From Microbacterium sp. YJN-G (GTDB lineage Bacteria > Actinomycetota > Actinomycetes > Actinomycetales > Microbacteriaceae): 64,000 nucleotides of DNA. Each line of letters opens with the position of its first letter. Positions within the stretch are counted from its first letter, which is position 1. The stretch covers positions 1,488,001 to 1,552,000 of the forward strand of contig NZ_CP060402.1 in NCBI RefSeq assembly GCF_015040615.1. The letters are read 5' to 3'. The notes beneath the pieces were generated by a model that saw only the letters and a program-made list of their open reading frames with translations, was not told the DNA's origin and did not search any database. A program made the position numbers and the translations under genes. Shown piece after piece: positions 55,352-63,478 of the stretch.

Positions 55352-56389
55352 CTAAAGGCGTGACGGCCGCTGCCGGGCGGCGGTGCCCTTCTCCACCGAG
55401 TTCGTTTCGGCCGCCACGCGCACATGCAGGGCGCCTGGGCGGACACTGACACGAACACGGGCGATGTGACCGAAGCTGTCGCCGTCGAGTTCGATGAGGT
55501 GAGGGGCGTCGAACCGGGCTTCGAACCGGATTCCTTGAACGTAGGCGAGCGCGTGGAGGTCGGGTTTCTGCTGGAGGATCTTGCGGCTGAGCGGGGAACG
55601 GCGGGCGAGGCCTTGCAGGGTGAGGCGGGTTCCGATCCGCGCCCACCCGAAGCGTCCTGTCGGGCGCATCATCACGACGTCCAGCAGCCCGTCGTCGATG
55701 ATCGCAGCGGGGATCAGGAGCATGTTCCCGGTGAGGGTTCCGCAGTTGCCGACGATCACCGTGTGCGCCCGCGTCGACCTCACCCGCCCTCCGTCGATTC
55801 GGTAGTCGAGATGGAAGAGCTTGTTCACGATGACCGATCGGGCGATCGGTGTGACGTACGCGAACCAGCCGAGGTGCTTTTTCGCGATGGTGCTTGTGCT
55901 CTCCGCCATCTCCGCATCCAGTCCGATGCCGGCCATGACCATGAACGTGTGCGAACGCCGGGCGCCGCTCTCGTCCTCGAGCTCAGCCACCCCGACATCC
56001 ACGGACCGGTCCTCACCTGCGAAGGCAACGGAGACGCAGGCGGCGATGTCGTTGAGCGGCGCACCGATATCACGTGCGAGGAGATTGCCGGTGCCCAGGG
56101 GAACCAGCGCGACCGGGATGCCCGTCCCTTGCATCACCTCCGCGACGGCTCGGACCGTGCCGTCGCCGCCCGCGACCATCACCACCGCCGGAGCAGCAGC
56201 GAGAGCGTGCTCCGCGGCGGCCCGGCCCGCGTCGTCGCTGCGGGTCTCGTACCAGCGCGTCTGCGCCCACCCGTGCTGGGCCTCATACTCCGCGACCACG
56301 GGGCGAAGCCGCTCCAGCGGGGTCTTCACAGGGTTGTAGACGACGGCGGCGTGCCGTCGCCCGGCTGCCGTGTGGTCGTGCGTGCTCAC
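55352..56389 (-). CDS. diacylglycerol kinase-family lipid kinase
   Basis: 345 residues, DAGK catalytic fold. AVVYNPVKTPLERLRPVV, the nucleotide loop VVMVAGGDGTVRAVAEVM, and PLGTGNLLARDIGAPL are conserved, and the C-terminal domain has FEARFDAPHLIELDGDSFG. Members phosphorylate diacylglycerol or related lipids, such as phosphatidylinositol mannoside precursors or undecaprenol. The ATG at 56389 overlaps the desaturase stop (ATGA). Third gene of a three-gene operon inside the element, so lipid remodelling is the likely cargo theme. Confidence 0.88.
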   Translation of the reverse strand: MSTHDHTAAGRRHAAVVYNPVKTPLERLRPVVAEYEAQHGWAQTRWYETRSDDAGRAAAEHALAAAPAVVMVAGGDGTVRAVAEVMQGTGIPVALVPLGTGNLLARDIGAPLNDIAACVSVAFAGEDRSVDVGVAELEDESGARRSHTFMVMAGIGLDAEMAESTSTIAKKHLGWFAYVTPIARSVIVNKLFHLDYRIDGGRVRSTRAHTVIVGNCGTLTGNMLLIPAAIIDDGLLDVVMMRPTGRFGWARIGTRLTLQGLARRSPLSRKILQQKPDLHALAYVQGIRFEARFDAPHLIELDGDSFGHIARVRVSVRPGALHVRVAAETNSVEKGTAARQRPSRL

Positions 56390-57498
56390 TGCGGGGCTGC
56401 GGTGAAGTAGCGGCGCTGCTCGACCAGGGGGCAGGTGAACACGTCGCGCTCCCCGAGCCCGACACGGTTGATGTACCGCACGATGATCGCATAGGACGCC
56501 AGCAGCCCGGTCTGCACATAGGGCACATCATGGCTCCGGCAGTAGGCGGCGATGATGGGCGCTGCCTTGCGCAGGTGAGGGCGCGGCATGGACGGAAAGA
56601 GGTGATGCTCGATCTGATAATTCAACCCGCCCATCGCGGTGTCGAGCAGACGTCCGCCGCGGACGTTTCGGCTCATCATCGCCTGGCGGCGCAGGAAGTC
56701 GAAGCTCGCATCGCTCGGCACGATCGGCATCCCCTTGTGGTTCGGGGCGAACGAGACGCCCATGTAGAACCCGAAGAGCCCGAGCTGCACCGCGAGGAAC
56801 ACGAACGCGATGCCCGGCGACAGCACGAGGAAGACGAGCACCGGGAAACCGACCAGCCGGACCAAGAGGAACCCGATCTCGACCCATCGCCTGCTCAACG
56901 AACCGCGCGTGACCACCCGACGCACCCCGGACGCATGCAGCGAGACGCCCTCCAGGAGCAGGATCGGGAAGAAGGAGATCCCCTGATGCGAGCGCAACCA
57001 CGACAGAACCCGCCCTCTCGGCGCGGCACGCTCCGGAGCCACGACGACCACCGGCAGCTCGATGTCTGGATCAGACCCCAGCTTGTTCGGATTCGCGTGG
57101 TGACGGGTGTGCTTGTGCTGCCACCATCCATAGCTCATCCCCACCAGCAGGTCGCCGAGCACGAGACTTGTCCAGTCATTCCACTTGCCCGAAACGAAGA
57201 TCTGCCGGTGCGCCGAATCATGCCCGAGAAAGGCGATCTGCGTGAACACCACCGCCAGGAACACCGCCGTGAACAACTGCCACCACGTGTCACCGATCCA
57301 CACGAACACCAACAGCCCGCCGGCGAGCACGAGCGGCAGACCGATCAGCTTCGACCAGTAATACCCATACCGGCGACGCAGCAACCCCCGATCCCGGATC
57401 GTCTTCGCCAGGGCCGTGAACTCACTCCCAGCCCTGCCGCTCCGCCGATCCACCGAGCGCGGTGTGGTCGAACGAAACCCACCCATGATGCGCCCCAC
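56386..57498 (-). CDS. membrane fatty acid desaturase (acyl-CoA/acyl-lipid type)
   Basis: 370 residues. Three histidine boxes: HDSAHRQ, HKHTRHH, and IEHHLFP, which bind the di-iron centre; four membrane helices alternate with them. It resembles DesA3-type actinobacterial desaturases that introduce a double bond into acyl chains. An electron donor (ferredoxin or reductase) is not nearby. GTG at 57498 or ATG at 57486 may be the start; no strong ribosome site is seen. It is coupled to the lipid kinase by a 4-base overlap. Confidence 0.9.
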   Translation of the reverse strand: MGRIMGGFRSTTPRSVDRRSGRAGSEFTALAKTIRDRGLLRRRYGYYWSKLIGLPLVLAGGLLVFVWIGDTWWQLFTAVFLAVVFTQIAFLGHDSAHRQIFVSGKWNDWTSLVLGDLLVGMSYGWWQHKHTRHHANPNKLGSDPDIELPVVVVAPERAAPRGRVLSWLRSHQGISFFPILLLEGVSLHASGVRRVVTRGSLSRRWVEIGFLLVRLVGFPVLVFLVLSPGIAFVFLAVQLGLFGFYMGVSFAPNHKGMPIVPSDASFDFLRRQAMMSRNVRGGRLLDTAMGGLNYQIEHHLFPSMPRPHLRKAAPIIAAYCRSHDVPYVQTGLLASYAIIVRYINRVGLGERDVFTCPLVEQRRYFTAAPQ

Positions 57499-57519
57499 AT
57501 CCCACGGCCACGGACGCCA

Positions 57520-58059
57520 TCAACGCCCGTGACCACCCTCGTCAGTCCAGTCGTCGATACGGGCACGATCGTCGGTCGCCGCGACACGCCGATCCGGCTC
57601 AGGCACTCGTGTCTCGGAGGTGCGGAACGTCACCGACTCCGCGAGAGCCGCGACAGAGGCCGCTCTGTCATGCTCACCTGCAGCCGCCTCGCGGAACCGG
57701 ACCGCCGCCGCATCCTGCTTCGCACGGACACCCTCGCTGATCTCCGCCAGGCGGTCAGCGAGCACGCCGCCGAGACCGTCGCGCAACTCCTCAAGATTCG
57801 TGTTCGCGATCTCCAAGCGACGATCCGAGATCGTCACCTCGACAGTCGAGTACCCTGCCTTCGCGAGACGTTCGCGCGTCTCGCTCCCCAGGATCTCCGT
57901 GATCTCGTCCCGTTCGGGGCGGCGCGTGAACACCGCCTCCACCGTGTAACGATCCGGGGCCTCATCAGTCATCAGCGCCGCAGGCAACGAACCCACCAGC
58001 ACCGATCCCAGGCCCAGCGTTGCGGTATCTGCACCGCTCGTTCGTGTCTGCGTATCCAT
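57520..58059 (-). CDS. hypothetical protein, first gene of the desaturase operon
   Basis: 179 residues, no family recognised. The middle (TVEAVFTRRPERDEITEILGSETRERLAKAGYSTVEVTISDRRLEI) looks like an alpha/beta domain; a long charged helix (LEELRDGLGGVLADRLAEISEGVRAKQDAAAVRFREAAAGEHD) follows, and the end is polar and probably disordered. No signal peptide. The ATG at 58059 is 6 bases after TAACGT. It is 21 bases from the desaturase, so one transcript is likely. Confidence 0.65.
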   Translation of the reverse strand: MDTQTRTSGADTATLGLGSVLVGSLPAALMTDEAPDRYTVEAVFTRRPERDEITEILGSETRERLAKAGYSTVEVTISDRRLEIANTNLEELRDGLGGVLADRLAEISEGVRAKQDAAAVRFREAAAGEHDRAASVAALAESVTFRTSETRVPEPDRRVAATDDRARIDDWTDEGGHGR

Positions 58060-58065
58060 AACCCG

Positions 58066-58071
58066 ACGTTA
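58066..58071 (-). promoter_or_regulatory. -10 box TAACGT of the desaturase operon
   Basis: TAACGT on the minus strand, 6 bases from the ATG at 58059; the element's operon uses the same leaderless layout as host genes. Confidence 0.5.
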
Positions 58072-58339
58072 CGCCCCCAACATGTACGCCTCACAGGTTC
58101 AACCAAACCCGCGCGCGCCGCAGAAAACTCCAGGAAACAACCGACCCCAGCACAGCGGTCGCACTCGCACCGGGGCTCGACACCGTCACATGTCTACGCA
58201 TGGCACCGTGACCTGCACCACGCGCAGGGGACGAGCCGATGAACCGCCCCTTCAACGCGCGAAGGACAAATCTCCACCTCAGCCCGAGGAAGCCCTGAAT
58301 GTCACCGTCGTTGGCGTCTTACGATCCTTCCGGATCCGC

Positions 58340-58362
58340 GCTTAGCACTTTTTCTAGCACTT
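58340..58362. repeat. right arm-like repeat
   Basis: Starts GCTTAGCACTTT and ends TAGCACTT. Same orientation as the left copy at 53572-53594, 19 of 23 identical, with two TAGCACTT units. Confidence 0.65.
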
Positions 58363-58365
58363 CCA

Positions 58366-58425
58366 ACACGAATGGCCCCCGACCCGAGAGATAGAATCCC
58401 AGGTCAGGGGCCATTTCATTCGTGT
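58366..58425 (-). terminator. hairpin after tRNA-Leu
   Basis: Long bulged stem: 58366-58384 pairs with 58402-58425 around 17 bases, directly downstream of the tRNA on the minus strand. Confidence 0.6.
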
Positions 58426-58509
58426 GCGCGAGGGGGGACTTGAACCCCCACGCCCTATTCGGGCACTAGCACCTCAAGCTAGCGCGTCTACCTATTCCGC
58501 CACCCGCGC
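58425..58509 (-). tRNA. tRNA-Leu(GAG)
   Basis: 85-base class II tRNA on the minus strand. Acceptor GCGCGGG pairs with CTCGCGC (one G-U); the anticodon arm GCTAGCTTGAGGTGCTAG gives GAG; a long variable arm (GCCCGAATAGGGC) and T arm with GGTTCAA follow; discriminator A. CCA is not encoded. The 3' end lies at the element junction. Confidence 0.95.
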
Positions 58510-58625
58510 AGGTGATGAATGTCGTTGCCGACCGAAGAATGACTCTAGCACGGTCGGAACGGTGTCACGAACCGGGGCGACACCCGGGCGTGGCTCGTGG
58601 AGAGAGAGCCCGCACGGGCCTTCGA

Positions 58626-58631
58626 TAGCCT
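58626..58631 (+). promoter_or_regulatory. -10 box TAGCCT before the M20 peptidase gene
   Basis: TAGCCT with 6 bases to the ATG at 58638; leaderless arrangement. Confidence 0.55.
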
Positions 58632-58637
58632 GGGAGC

Positions 58638-59933
58638 ATGTCCGAGTCGTCACTGCCCGAGGTCGTCGCGATCGCGCGGGATCTGATCCGCATCGACACC
58701 ACGAACTTCGGAGGTGGACGAGCCAACGGCGAACGTGAGGCCGCCGAGTACGTCGGAGCCTTCCTGGAGTCCATCGGACTCGTGCCCGAGTACTACGAGC
58801 CCATCCCGCGCCGCACCAACGTGATGGCGCGCGTACCTGGTCGCAACCCCGATCGTTCGGCGCTGGTCGTGCACGGTCATCTCGACGTCGTCCCCGCCAT
58901 GGCGGAGGACTGGAGCGTCGACCCGTTCGAGGGCCTCATCCGCGACGGGATGCTGTGGGGCCGCGGCGCGGTCGACATGAAGAACATGGATGCGATGATC
59001 CTCGCCTCCGTCGCCGAGATGCTACGGGCGGGGGAGCAGCCCGACCGCGACCTGATCCTCGCCTTCTTCGCCGACGAGGAGAACGGCGGCGTCGAGGGCT
59101 CCGCGCTGGTCGTGCGCGACCGCCCGGAGTGGTTCTCCGGAGCGACCGAGGCGATCAGCGAGGTCGGCGGGTACTCGATCACGGTCGACGACCGGCGCGC
59201 CTATCTGCTGCAGGTGGGGGAGAAGGCCCTGCTGTGGCTGCGACTGGTCGCCAAGGGCCGCGCCGGGCACGGCAGCCGCTTCCACGAGCAGAACGCCGTC
59301 ACCCGTCTCGCTGAGGCGGTCGCGGCGATCGGGCGCACGCGCTGGCCGATCCGGCTCACCCCGACCACGAAGGCGCTGCTGGAAGGCCTCAGCGACCTCA
59401 CCGGACGCCCGGTCGACGACCCCGACGCCCTGGCTGCGGCCGCGGGCCCCGCCGAGGCGTTCCTGCGCTCCACATTCCGGACGACGGCGAACCCGACCGT
59501 GCTCGAGGCCGGCTACAAGCACAACGTGATCCCCGAGACCGCCACCGCCCTCATCGATGTGCGCGTCATCCCCGGCACCGAGGACGACGTGCTCGCCGAG
59601 CTGCAGCGCATCGTGGGCGACGACATCGAGATCCAGACCGTCGTGCGCGACATCGGCATGGAGACGCCGTTCGAAGGCGATCTCGTCGACGCCATGGTCG
59701 CCGCCCTCGGCCGCCACGACCCCGGCGTGCCGGTGATCCCGTACCTGCTCGGAGCGGGCACCGACAACAAGTCGCTGGCCTCGATCGGCATCACCGGCTA
59801 CGGGTTCGCGCCCCTGCGGCTGCCCGCCGATCTCGACTTCACAGGCATGTTCCACGGAGTCGACGAGCGCGTCCCCGTAGAATCGCTTGTCTTCGGTCAG
59901 CGGGTGCTGACCGACCTGCTGCGCTCGTGCTGA
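58638..59933 (+). CDS. M20/M25/M40 family metallo-hydrolase
   Basis: 431 residues. Zinc ligands in [12 protein letters not shown] and [13 protein letters not shown], the general-base Glu pair in [13 protein letters not shown], a dimerisation domain in the middle ([16 protein letters not shown]) and the final HGVDERV segment. It resembles DapE/ArgE/dipeptidase-type enzymes; Glu-Glu and overall length suit a peptidase or acetyl-amino-acid deacetylase, but the substrate is not clear. It is the first core gene to the right of the tRNA-Leu element; uppP follows after 49 bases. Confidence 0.9.
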   Translation: MSESSLPEVVAIARDLIRIDTTNFGGGRANGEREAAEYVGAFLESIGLVPEYYEPIPRRTNVMARVPGRNPDRSALVVHGHLDVVPAMAEDWSVDPFEGLIRDGMLWGRGAVDMKNMDAMILASVAEMLRAGEQPDRDLILAFFADEENGGVEGSALVVRDRPEWFSGATEAISEVGGYSITVDDRRAYLLQVGEKALLWLRLVAKGRAGHGSRFHEQNAVTRLAEAVAAIGRTRWPIRLTPTTKALLEGLSDLTGRPVDDPDALAAAAGPAEAFLRSTFRTTANPTVLEAGYKHNVIPETATALIDVRVIPGTEDDVLAELQRIVGDDIEIQTVVRDIGMETPFEGDLVDAMVAALGRHDPGVPVIPYLLGAGTDNKSLASIGITGYGFAPLRLPADLDFTGMFHGVDERVPVESLVFGQRVLTDLLRSC

Positions 59934-59982
59934 CCGGCATCCGGTCCCGCGACGACGGCGCACGATCCTCAGAAAGCACCGC

Positions 59983-60813
59983 ATGAATCTGCTCGAAGCC
60001 CTCTTCCTCGGCGTGCTCCAGGGACTCACCGAGTTCCTCCCGATCTCCTCTAGCGCGCACCTGCGCATCGCCGGCGCGCTGCTGCCGTCCGGCGAGGACC
60101 CGGGCGCGGCATTCACCGCGATCACCCAGATCGGCACCGAGGCCGCGGTCGTGGTGTTCTTCTGGCGCGACATCGTCCGGATCATCGGCCAGTGGTTCCG
60201 TTCGCTGAGCGGCAAGGTGCCGCGCTCCGACCCGGATGCTCGGATGGGATGGCTGATCATCCTCGGCAGCATCCCGATCGTCGTGCTGGGCCTGCTGTTC
60301 CAGGACGACATCGAGACCGTGCTGCGATCGCTCTGGGTCGTCGCGATCATGCTGATCGTCTTCGGCGTGCTGCTCGGCATCGCCGACTACGTGGGTGCGA
60401 AGAAGCGGCGCCTGAACGATCTGACCTACCCGCACGGCGTCGCCTACGGGTTCGCCCAGGCGCTTGCCCTCGTCCCCGGCGTATCGCGCTCGGGCGGAAC
60501 CATCACGATGGGTCTGTTCCTGGGGTACGAGCGTGCGGCCGCGGCGCGGTACGCGTTCCTGCTCGCGATCCCCGCGGTCTTCGGCAGCGGCTTCTACCAG
60601 CTGTTCAAGCACGGCGGCGACGCGCAGCAGTACTTCACGCTCGGTGAGACCTTCGCCGCGACGGGCATCGCCTTCGTCGTCGCCCTCGGGGTGATCGCGT
60701 TCTTCATGAACTGGATCTCCCGCCGCAGCTTCCTGCCGTTCGTGATCTACCGCGTCCTGCTGGGCGTGGTGATCATCGTGCTGCTCACCACCGGGGTCAT
60801 CCCGGCGCTCTGA
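59983..60813 (+). CDS. uppP: undecaprenyl-diphosphatase
   Basis: Membrane phosphatase (BacA) that recycles undecaprenyl pyrophosphate for peptidoglycan synthesis. 276 residues, eight helices. The active-site motifs are [14 protein letters not shown] with the catalytic Glu, and [17 protein letters not shown] with the Arg. An agaaag sequence and ATG at 59983 define the start ([10 protein letters not shown]). It ends before the convergent PAC2-family gene. Confidence 0.95.
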   Translation: MNLLEALFLGVLQGLTEFLPISSSAHLRIAGALLPSGEDPGAAFTAITQIGTEAAVVVFFWRDIVRIIGQWFRSLSGKVPRSDPDARMGWLIILGSIPIVVLGLLFQDDIETVLRSLWVVAIMLIVFGVLLGIADYVGAKKRRLNDLTYPHGVAYGFAQALALVPGVSRSGGTITMGLFLGYERAAAARYAFLLAIPAVFGSGFYQLFKHGGDAQQYFTLGETFAATGIAFVVALGVIAFFMNWISRRSFLPFVIYRVLLGVVIIVLLTTGVIPAL

Positions 60814-60850
60814 CGGCCGATCGCGCCCGCGGTGCGGGGCCGGCAGCCGA

Positions 60851-61693
60851 TCAGCGCTTGTCGGGTCCGTCGCCGCGGCGGCGCAGGTAGCGCTCGAAGG
60901 CCTGGGCGATGGCATCCCCCGACGCATCAGGGGAGTCCCAGGTGTCCCGAGTGCGCTCGAGCTGGCGGATGTACTCCGTCATGTCCTCGTCATCCGCCGC
61001 AGCCGCATCGATCGACGCCTCCCAGGCGGCCGCCTCGGTGCGCAGATGCTCACGGGCGGGACCCACACCGGTGAGTTCCTCGAGGCGGTCGAGCAGCGCG
61101 AGCGTCGCCTTCGGGGAGGGCGCGGCGGATGCCACATAGTGCGGCACGCTCGCCCAGAGGCTCGCCGCCGGGATCTCGGCCCGCTCGGCGAAGTGCTCGA
61201 AGACGCTGAGGATGCCGACCGGGCCCTCGTAGGTCGACTTCTCGAGACCGTGCGCCTCTCGCACCCGCTCGTTCTGGCTGGCGGCGAAGACCGAGATCGG
61301 CCGCGTGTGCGGCACATCCGAGAGCATCGCCCCGAGGGTGATGAAACCGGTCACATCGTCACGCAGCGCCACGTCGATGAACTCCGTGGCGAACGCCTGC
61401 CAGGCGCGTGCAGGCTCGGAGCCCGTGAGCAGCCACAGTTCCGGGCCCGTCACCGGCGCCGCAGGCCGCCACAGCGTCGCCTCCGGCCACTGCAGCTCCC
61501 GCCGGCCTGTGAGGTCCATCCGGGTGGAGGGGCGTGTGTATTGGTAGTCGAAGTACAGCTCGGGGTCCACGGAATGCACCCGCTCGTAGTCGACGGCGCC
61601 GCGCAGCGCCGCGATGGCACCGCTGGCGGCTTCGCCGGCGTCGTTCCAGCCATCGAAGGCCGCGACGATGATGCGTGAGCCGAGAACGTCCAC
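60851..61693 (-). CDS. PAC2 family protein
   Basis: 280 residues. The PAC2 fold is recognised by MDVLGSRIIVAAFDGWNDAGEAASGAIAAL, the VLSVF-like central part and ASLWASVPHYVASAAPSPKATLALLDRLEEL. Homologues of proteasome assembly chaperone 2 are common in actinobacteria, also where no 20S proteasome exists; function unclear. The GTG at 61693 follows an AGGAAGG ribosome site. It is divergent from the HAD-trmI operon, which in many actinobacteria lies near the pupylation genes. Confidence 0.88.
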   Translation of the reverse strand: MDVLGSRIIVAAFDGWNDAGEAASGAIAALRGAVDYERVHSVDPELYFDYQYTRPSTRMDLTGRRELQWPEATLWRPAAPVTGPELWLLTGSEPARAWQAFATEFIDVALRDDVTGFITLGAMLSDVPHTRPISVFAASQNERVREAHGLEKSTYEGPVGILSVFEHFAERAEIPAASLWASVPHYVASAAPSPKATLALLDRLEELTGVGPAREHLRTEAAAWEASIDAAAADDEDMTEYIRQLERTRDTWDSPDASGDAIAQAFERYLRRRGDGPDKR

Positions 61694-61770
61694 CGGACCC
61701 CTTCCTGTCCACCCCGAGGGGATCCCTCCAGGCTAGTCGTCCTCGGAGGAGACGGGGTGGCGGTCCCGGC

Positions 61771-61776
61771 TAGCAT
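61771..61776 (+). promoter_or_regulatory. -10 box TAGCAT before the HAD hydrolase gene
   Basis: TAGCAT with 7 bases to the GTG at 61784; selects that start over an in-frame GTG at 61757. Confidence 0.6.
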
Positions 61777-61783
61777 GGGTTCA

Positions 61784-62461
61784 GTGAGCAGCAAGCCCAG
61801 CGCGGTCCTGTGGGACATGGATGGAACACTCGTCGACACCGAGCCCTACTGGATGGACGCCGAGACGGCGCTCGTCCAGTCGTACGGCGGCACCTGGAGC
61901 CATGAGGACGCCCTTCAGCTCGTCGGCAGCGGCCTGATCGACAGCGCGCTGATCCTGCAGCGCTACGGCGTCGACATGGCGCCCGAGGCCATCGTCGACC
62001 ACCTGACCGACGAGGTGGCCGCGCGGCTGCGTGCGGACGGGGTGCCGTTCCGGCCGGGCGCGCGTGAGCTGCTGGCCGACCTGCGTGAGCAGGGCATCCC
62101 CACGGCGCTGGTGACGATGTCCATGAAGCGGATGGCCCTCGACGTCGTCTCCCTCATCGACTTCACCGCGTTCGACCTGGTGCTCGGCGGCGACGAGGTC
62201 GCCCGCCCCAAGCCGTTCCCCGAGCCGTATCTGCACGCCGCCGAGCTGCTGGGCGTCGACATCCTCGACGCGGTCGTCATCGAGGACTCGCTGACCGGCG
62301 TCCGCGCCGGACGGGCATCCGGTGCCGTCACGCTCGGCGTGCCGCACATCATCTCCCTGGACGGTTCGGACGCGCACGAGCTGTGGCCGACCCTGGACGG
62401 CAGGCTCACCGACGACATCCGGGATCTGCACAGCCGCTTCGCGAAGGAGAGCACACGATGA
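61784..62461 (+). CDS. HAD family hydrolase (beta-phosphoglucomutase-like)
   Basis: 225 residues. Motif I WDMDGTLVDTEPYW with both Asp residues, motif II in ALVTMSMKRM, the Lys in ARPKPFPEPYL, and motif IV in VVIEDSLTGVRAG. The cap domain is the helical C1 type, as in beta-phosphoglucomutase and phosphoglycolate phosphatases. Substrate unknown. It overlaps trmI by 4 bases (ATGA), a gene pair kept in many actinobacteria. Confidence 0.9.
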   Translation: MSSKPSAVLWDMDGTLVDTEPYWMDAETALVQSYGGTWSHEDALQLVGSGLIDSALILQRYGVDMAPEAIVDHLTDEVAARLRADGVPFRPGARELLADLREQGIPTALVTMSMKRMALDVVSLIDFTAFDLVLGGDEVARPKPFPEPYLHAAELLGVDILDAVVIEDSLTGVRAGRASGAVTLGVPHIISLDGSDAHELWPTLDGRLTDDIRDLHSRFAKESTR

Positions 62462-63468
62462 ACGCGAAACGACCCAGCGGTCCGTTCCGTGAGGGCGACC
62501 GGGTGCAGCTGACCGGCCCGAAGGGCCGCCTGCACACGATCACGCTCCGCGCCGACGGCGAGCTGCACACCCATCACGGCGTGCTCAGGCACAGCGACCT
62601 GATCGGCCAGCCCGACGGTTCGGTGGCCACCAACAGCTCCGGGCACGACTACCTCGCCCTGCGTCCCCTGCTGCGGGACTTCGCGATGTCGATGCCGCGC
62701 GGCGCGGCGATCGTGTACCCGAAGGACTCGGCTCAGATCGTCATGCAGGCCGACATCTTCCCGGGTGCGGTCGTCGTCGAGGCGGGCGTGGGCTCCGGGG
62801 CGCTGTCGCTCGCTTTGCTGCGCGCCATCGGCGCCGAGGGCCGGCTGACCTCGTTCGAGCGCCGTGACGACTTCGCCGAGGTGGCCAGGGCGAACGTCGA
62901 GACCTTCTTCGGCGAGTCGCCGGCGACCTGGGAGGTCGTGGTGGGAGACCTCGCCGAGGAGCTTCCCGCGCAGTTCCCGCAGGGCACCGTCGACCGGGTC
63001 GTGCTCGACATGCTGGCACCGTGGGAGTGCATCGACGTCGTCGCAGACGCTCTCACGCCCGGCGGCGTGGTGATCTGCTACATCGCCACCGCCACCCAGC
63101 TCTCCCGCGTCGCGGAATACATCCGCGGCACCGGGCTGTTCACCGAGCCGGACGCCTCCGAGACGATGGTGCGCGGCTGGCACGTCGAAGGGCTCGCCGT
63201 GCGCCCCGACCACCGGATGGTCGCCCACACCGGGTTCCTTCTCACCGCCCGCCGGCTCGCACCCGGCGCGATCCCGCCCGAGGTGCGGCGGCGCGCGTCG
63301 AAGTCGAGCTACGGCGACGAGGACGTCGAGCTGTGGACCCCCGGTGCGGTCGGAGACCGCGAGATCACCGACAAGAACCTGCGCAAGCGGGTGCGCGAGG
63401 CGCAGAAGGCGGCGGGCGGCGCGCGGGCCGCAGCGGCTTCGCGCGAGGGTGACACGGCTTCGGAATAG
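62458..63468 (+). CDS. trmI: tRNA (adenine-N1)-methyltransferase TrmI
   Basis: Makes m1A58 in the T loop of tRNAs. 336 residues. N-terminal beta domain (FREGDRVQLTGPKGRLHTITL), then the Rossmann methyltransferase with VVEAGVGSGALSLALLRAIG (SAM loop), LTSFERRDDFAEVARANVE and VDRVVLDMLAPWECID. The C-terminal 60 residues are charged and probably disordered. It corresponds to Rv2118c of M. tuberculosis. Translationally coupled to the HAD gene. Confidence 0.94.
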   Translation: MNAKRPSGPFREGDRVQLTGPKGRLHTITLRADGELHTHHGVLRHSDLIGQPDGSVATNSSGHDYLALRPLLRDFAMSMPRGAAIVYPKDSAQIVMQADIFPGAVVVEAGVGSGALSLALLRAIGAEGRLTSFERRDDFAEVARANVETFFGESPATWEVVVGDLAEELPAQFPQGTVDRVVLDMLAPWECIDVVADALTPGGVVICYIATATQLSRVAEYIRGTGLFTEPDASETMVRGWHVEGLAVRPDHRMVAHTGFLLTARRLAPGAIPPEVRRRASKSSYGDEDVELWTPGAVGDREITDKNLRKRVREAQKAAGGARAAAASREGDTASE

Positions 63469-63471
63469 ACT
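63466..63471 (+). promoter_or_regulatory. -10 box TAGACT before the lipoprotein gene
   Basis: TAGACT begins before the trmI stop (TAG at 63466-63468) and leaves 7 bases to the GTG at 63479; leaderless arrangement. Confidence 0.55.
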
Positions 63472-63478
63472 GGGGCGC

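Larger units (their letters stand above)
58060..58424. other. gene-free right end of the element
   Basis: No supported gene. It holds the TAACGT -10 box of the operon (58066-58071, minus strand), the arm-like repeat at 58340-58362 and the tRNA-Leu terminator at 58366-58425. Confidence 0.5.
53435..58445. mobile_element. putative tRNA-Leu-integrated element without integrase
   Basis: About 5.0 kb between a tRNA-Leu 3' fragment and the intact tRNA-Leu. Each end also holds a 23-bp arm-like repeat in the same orientation, 116 and 61 bases from the tRNA-derived copies, as expected for an attP split by integration. Inside are long sparse gaps and cargo genes unlike the core neighbours. The intact tRNA lies at the right, meaning the element supplied a new 3' end. 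No recombinase is seen, so the element may be a remnant or need a helper. Confidence 0.55.
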
